64,000 nt of DNA from Thermoanaerobaculia bacterium (GTDB lineage Bacteria > Acidobacteriota > Thermoanaerobaculia > Multivoradales > Multivoraceae). Under the pieces are notes generated by a model. That model had not been told where the DNA came from. It did not search any database and was given only the letters and a program-made list of their open reading frames with translations. Where the stretch lies: the NCBI GenBank assembly GCA_022826745.1, contig JAJDUI010000023.1:1-64000 (forward strand). Reading direction: 5' to 3'. The number at the start of each line of letters is the position of its first letter. The first letter of the stretch is position 1. The position numbers and the translations under genes were made by a program. Of the stretch, positions 61,901 to 64,000 are shown piece by piece.

Positions 61901-62208
61901 CAGACCTCCGAGGCGTGGCGCGCGGCCACGGCGACGGGTTCCATGCCCACGGGAACCGATGCCCGGTGAGCCAGCGTGCCCGAGTCTCCGACGGTGAAGA
62001 CCTCGAGGTGGTTGTCCGGCGTGTTCGTGACGAAGAGCAGGCTGCCGTCGGGCGACAGGGCCAGCGGTCGAACCGGGCCCGACTCGAAGGCGATGAACTC
62101 CACCGCGTGGGCGGCGCCGGCGACGATCAGCGGGATCAGGAACGTCGCCGCGGTTCGGAGGGCTCGATTCCGGCGTCGGTGTCCAGCGTGAGGTGCGTTG
62201 AGGGGCAT
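58969..62208 (-). CDS. Large secreted YVTN beta-propeller/diheme cytochrome protein with thrombospondin-3-like tail
   Basis: The 1079-aa exported protein has a signal peptide (AATFLIPLIVAGAAHAVEF, about residues 20-37). A YVTN/beta-propeller region follows (about 40-570), with recurrent SPDGSLLFVTN and SSDGAKLYVAAL blades. Then come a di-heme cytochrome-c-peroxidase-like region with CASCH near residue 581 and CAGCH near 797, and a C-terminal calcium-binding-like DRDRDTILDGLDNCP motif of thrombospondin type 3. It has the layout of surface metallo-oxidases or peroxidases and may oxidise the substrate outside the cytoplasm before the Rieske steps. Confidence 0.85.
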   Translation of the reverse strand: MPLNAPHAGHRRRNRALRTAATFLIPLIVAGAAHAVEFIAFESGPVRPLALSPDGSLLFVTNTPDNHLEVFTVGDSGTLAHRASVPVGMEPVAVAARHASEVWVVNHLSDSVSIVDLGPLLASNPATRGAAFVKRTLLVGDEPRDIVFARNRAFITTAHRGQHRTHPSIAGVPGAGDPQLHTAGVGRADVWVFDAGDPGAGVGGTPLRIIELFGDTPRALTVSPDGSTVYAAVFHSGNQTSVIHEGVMCRGFEDSPRGFFIGATWDRRRGDQPCVAGNLPAVHATASPNGPTDKTLPMGRPLPSTGADGEPAPFTAMIVKWDDESGEWRDSRGLNYSNGIRFFLPDRDVFAIDAATLEEKDHFAHVGTTLFNMAVNPKTGRVYVANTDARNHVRFEGPGVRGGSTVQGDIARAQITVVDPGTGTVRKRHLNRHIDYAVLKSPPAVRRHSLSTPLELQVSSDGAKLYVAALGSDRIGVFDTADLEDDTLWDGEGKEFDPTSVSANYLDVSGGPAGLLLDETHNRPNGQLYVFAHFGRSVKVVDAVSGAVRQAVSFHNPEPAEVVTGRRILYDANRTSSNGESSCASCHVFGDTDHLSWDLGNPDDGNTANPQPFPTFSDFWLSCDIFGHYPGCETVPYVNGNGNQLVFAPMKGPMFTQTMRGMSTHGHMHWRGDRANGYFGIDERRTLDEKFSFKNFIVAFESLLGLDVTLSGVNAAAKPAEVIQLEQDVDEFADFMLAVQLPPNPIKPLNNTHSPSARIGDAFFDGPRRSDGVDATADLPGNRNGAAVDGRNCAGCHRHDPAKGFFGTAGDASHGGEVLILKVPHLRNLYQKVGMFGLPNRQYFLPSTTDAHQGDQIRRFGFLHDGATDKLFNFLQGAVFDDGTTTCAELGLPGGRRSGDVFGCSFSDGMDIGIPDDEVRQGLVDYLMEFDTDLAPIVGQQVTLDATNASAADPRVDLLTHRARVSFQSAVLGGSVTECDLIAKATVAGQPRGWVRLRNGHFLDDRGERWTPSRLRTLATGGTPVTYTCGPPGSGRRMGIDRDRDTILDGLDNCPSASNRNQADADGNGIGDACEKGSR

Positions 62209-62295
62209 CGTGTCGGTCTCTCCTGACCTGGGATGGTACAGAACTGTCTCAAGAGAGTCAACACAAGGTCATTCGGTTCGTTTCGTGCTCGAGAG

Positions 62296-63696
62296 CTATT
62301 GAGTCTGCTCGCCAGCGAGCGCGGCGAGGTTCTCCTCGTGCCGCCGCCGATTCAACCGGTAGTGGCGAAGAACGAAGATAGCCAGGAGGTAGAGAACGGC
62401 CAGCACCGGGCCGTACAGCCATCCCAGGCGCTCGACCATCGACTGGTCGATCGAGGACGTGTCGGCCTGGGTGGGGAAGTTGATCACCGTCAGCAGCAGA
62501 CCCCCGATCCAGATTCCCAGTCCCGTGGCGACCTTGCCGGTGAAGGAAAGAACGGCGGAGACGAGTCCCTCCTCCCGGCGGCCCGTGACGACGGCGCGGG
62601 CGTCGACGACGTCCGCGACCATCGAGGCGCTCACGGTGCTCGTCATCACGATGAGAGCTACCTGGGCAACGCCGATCGCGACCATCGATGGAAAGAGCGC
62701 TGAGTGGCCGGCTGGCGGGAAGACACCGAGCAGGGCGAGCACGACCGGGCCGCTGCCGGCCAGAAGCGACAGGACCGAGAGCCTGATCAGCACGGACTTC
62801 TTGTCGCGGCCCCGGCTGGCTACCGGCAGGAGGGCGATGGCGAGCAGCGGCGATGCGAGTTGGGCGGCGAGGATGGAGCTGGTCTGGGTGCTGTCGAAGC
62901 CCCAGAACCAGGGCTGCATGTAGGCCCACATCGCGGTCGCGGTGCCGCTGGCCGCGGCGGTCAGGGCCGTCGAGGCCAGGATCGCTGCCAGACTGCCGTC
63001 TCTCAGGGTTGCCAGCGTCTCCGCAAGGACCCGTCGAGCCGCGGCCCGTTCGGGCGGTGGGACCGCGAGCTTGGGGATGTGTCGGTGAGTCGCCACCGCG
63101 GCGAGTACCAGACAGATGATGAGCGCGCAGGCGGTGATCAGACCGGCCTGTTCGTACCCGGCGCGGCGCAGGATGCCGGTGCCGGCCGGGTAGTCGGGGC
63201 TGTCGGCCAGCCACCAGACGTACATCGACACCGCCATCAGGGTGCCGAAGAACCAACCGCCAGCGTAGGAGAAGTTCATCAGCCGGGTCCGGTCCTCGTA
63301 GCCTGGGGCGAGTTCCGGTAGCAGGGCGTTGAAGGGGACGGTGTGCATCGTCACCGCCAGCCGTAGCGCGACGGTGAAACCGGCGAGCCAGAGGAACAGT
63401 GCCGGCTGCGAGAGGTCGGGAGGCCTCCAGAGGAAGTAGTAGCAGAGAGGAATGGGGAGGACGGCGGCGTAGAGGAACGGATGTCGTCGCCCGAGCCGGC
63501 TCCGGAGCCGGTCCGACCAGCGCCCGACCAGTGGATCCGAGACCGCGTCGACGACAAGCGCCAGCAGCAGCGCGGAGCCGGCGAGCGCCGCGTCGAGGCC
63601 GACTACCTGGCTGTAGTAGATGAGGAGAAAGAAGGAGATGCCGTTGCTGACCAGGCCGCTCGCCGTCCCGGAGGCGGTGAAGGCCAGACGGTTCAA
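62296..63696 (-). CDS. GPH-family (MelB-like) cation symporter of the major facilitator superfamily
   Basis: The 466-aa protein has 12 membrane segments. The N-terminal half shows DAVSDPLVGRWSDRLRSRLGRRHPFLY, the classic GPH signature, and LWRPPDLSQPALFLWLAGF. GPH members move sugars, glycosides, sulfoquinovose or other polar molecules with Na+ or H+. As the first gene of the catabolic group it probably imports the substrate. It may share a transcript with the downstream diheme gene (87-bp gap). Confidence 0.9.
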   Translation of the reverse strand: MNRLAFTASGTASGLVSNGISFFLLIYYSQVVGLDAALAGSALLLALVVDAVSDPLVGRWSDRLRSRLGRRHPFLYAAVLPIPLCYYFLWRPPDLSQPALFLWLAGFTVALRLAVTMHTVPFNALLPELAPGYEDRTRLMNFSYAGGWFFGTLMAVSMYVWWLADSPDYPAGTGILRRAGYEQAGLITACALIICLVLAAVATHRHIPKLAVPPPERAAARRVLAETLATLRDGSLAAILASTALTAAASGTATAMWAYMQPWFWGFDSTQTSSILAAQLASPLLAIALLPVASRGRDKKSVLIRLSVLSLLAGSGPVVLALLGVFPPAGHSALFPSMVAIGVAQVALIVMTSTVSASMVADVVDARAVVTGRREEGLVSAVLSFTGKVATGLGIWIGGLLLTVINFPTQADTSSIDQSMVERLGWLYGPVLAVLYLLAIFVLRHYRLNRRRHEENLAALAGEQTQ

Positions 63697-63769
63697 CGGT
63701 TGTTACTCCCTTAGCCCGGTCCCGCGGGCGGTGGCTTCCCTTACCTGGCGATGCTCACCCAGGCGGCTC

Positions 63770-64000
63770 TCACTCCGCGAGCTGGAACGGGGTGGACCAC
63801 TCCATCGAGCCCCAGCGGATCGTCAGCATCCCGCCGTTTCCGTCGACCTCCAGCAGTCCCTCGGTCTCTTCGACCGGCTCGGCCAGCGTCCGGAACGTCA
63901 GGGGAGTCTCGCCAGCGTCGTGTTCGGCCATGTGCATCGTGCCCCAGACGTCGGCGAGGTGGTTGAAGACGAGCTTCCAGCCGTCCCCTTCGCGCTTGAG
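63770..64000 (-). CDS. C-terminal part of a DUF2911-like protein (truncated by window edge)
   Basis: The frame read from the window end gives 76 residues and a TGA stop at 63770-63772. The sequence GWKLVFNHLADVWGTMHMAE, followed by a Pro-Val segment and GMLTIRWGSMEWSTPF, matches the C-terminal beta-sandwich of DUF2911 proteins, a secreted family of unknown function. The start lies outside the window, so the signal peptide and length cannot be judged. Confidence 0.7.
   Translation of the reverse strand, partial: LKREGDGWKLVFNHLADVWGTMHMAEHDAGETPLTFRTLAEPVEETEGLLEVDGNGGMLTIRWGSMEWSTPFQLAE

Noticed and set aside
1-64000. tRNA or rRNA genes
   Set aside because: No cloverleaf-like segment with conserved T-loop sequence and no rRNA-like block was seen by eye; a tRNAscan and covariance search would be decisive.

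Overview
The window is GC-rich DNA, coding-dense on both strands, from a Gram-negative bacterium with a rich c-type cytochrome inventory (Tat and lipobox signals, multiheme cytochromes, ECF sigma factor, SO2930-type cytochrome, alternative-complex-III genes). The gene set fits an Acidobacteriota-like environmental lineage, but that placement is an inference from gene content and no rRNA or other taxonomic marker is present. No rRNA, tRNA, CRISPR array or intact insertion sequence was recognised.

Layout. 0.1-6.1 kb (minus): an envelope group with a GT-C type membrane glycosyltransferase, a secreted protein of unknown function and an M23 metallopeptidase with Ig-like and PPC repeats. The M23 signal peptide is put out of frame by a 16-bp tandem duplication. 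6.1-6.5 kb: a divergent regulatory region with two copies of the near-palindrome TAATCGTCATTA, one of them on the -10 box of a solitary tyrosine recombinase. 7.4-9.3 kb (minus): ECF sigma factor, putative anti-sigma and TM2-like membrane protein. 9.4-13.2 kb (plus): metG, an orphan Wzt-like ABC ATPase and a D-2-hydroxyacid dehydrogenase. 13.2-13.7 kb: a gene-free block of tandem, inverted and hairpin repeats.

13.7-34.1 kb is a nearly unbroken minus-strand run. Read in the direction of transcription it encodes a pentaheme ActA, an ActB iron-sulfur/molybdopterin-fold protein, an ActE monoheme cytochrome, a CydA-like bd-type subunit, two further membrane-anchored cytochromes c, a diheme/EB_dh-like cytochrome, a double-USP/zinc-ribbon/triple PCP_red-like protein, a TolB-like lipoprotein, an amidohydrolase, an MFS transporter, a GNAT, an Mrp-like ATPase, a zinc-ribbon/PCP_red-like protein, a NirJ/AhbD-like radical SAM protein ending in a PCP_red-like domain, and an FGE-fold protein without the catalytic cysteines. 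ActC, ActD and ActF are absent, and a three-hairpin repeat lies at the actB-actE junction. This bd-like/ACIII hybrid with its PCP_red-like proteins is the best candidate for an undescribed system.

34.2-40.3 kb: SCO1-like protein, SO2930-type diheme cytochrome with its beta-helix partner, a cytochrome-c'-like protein, an epoxide-hydrolase-like enzyme, a NIPSNAP lipoprotein and a lone prepilin. 40.5-53.5 kb (plus): a tightly packed run of ATP-grasp, alpha-E and transglutaminase genes, a STAS/SpoIIE/RsbW partner switch, a periplasmic binding protein with a histidine kinase, and a MacB/HlyD-like ABC exporter. 53.5-64 kb (minus): two Rieske oxygenases, a ferredoxin reductase, an LLM flavoprotein, a TetR regulator, a large YVTN/diheme protein, a GPH-type symporter and the end of a DUF2911-like gene. 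This last part looks like an uptake and oxidative catabolism locus for an aromatic or terpenoid-like substrate.
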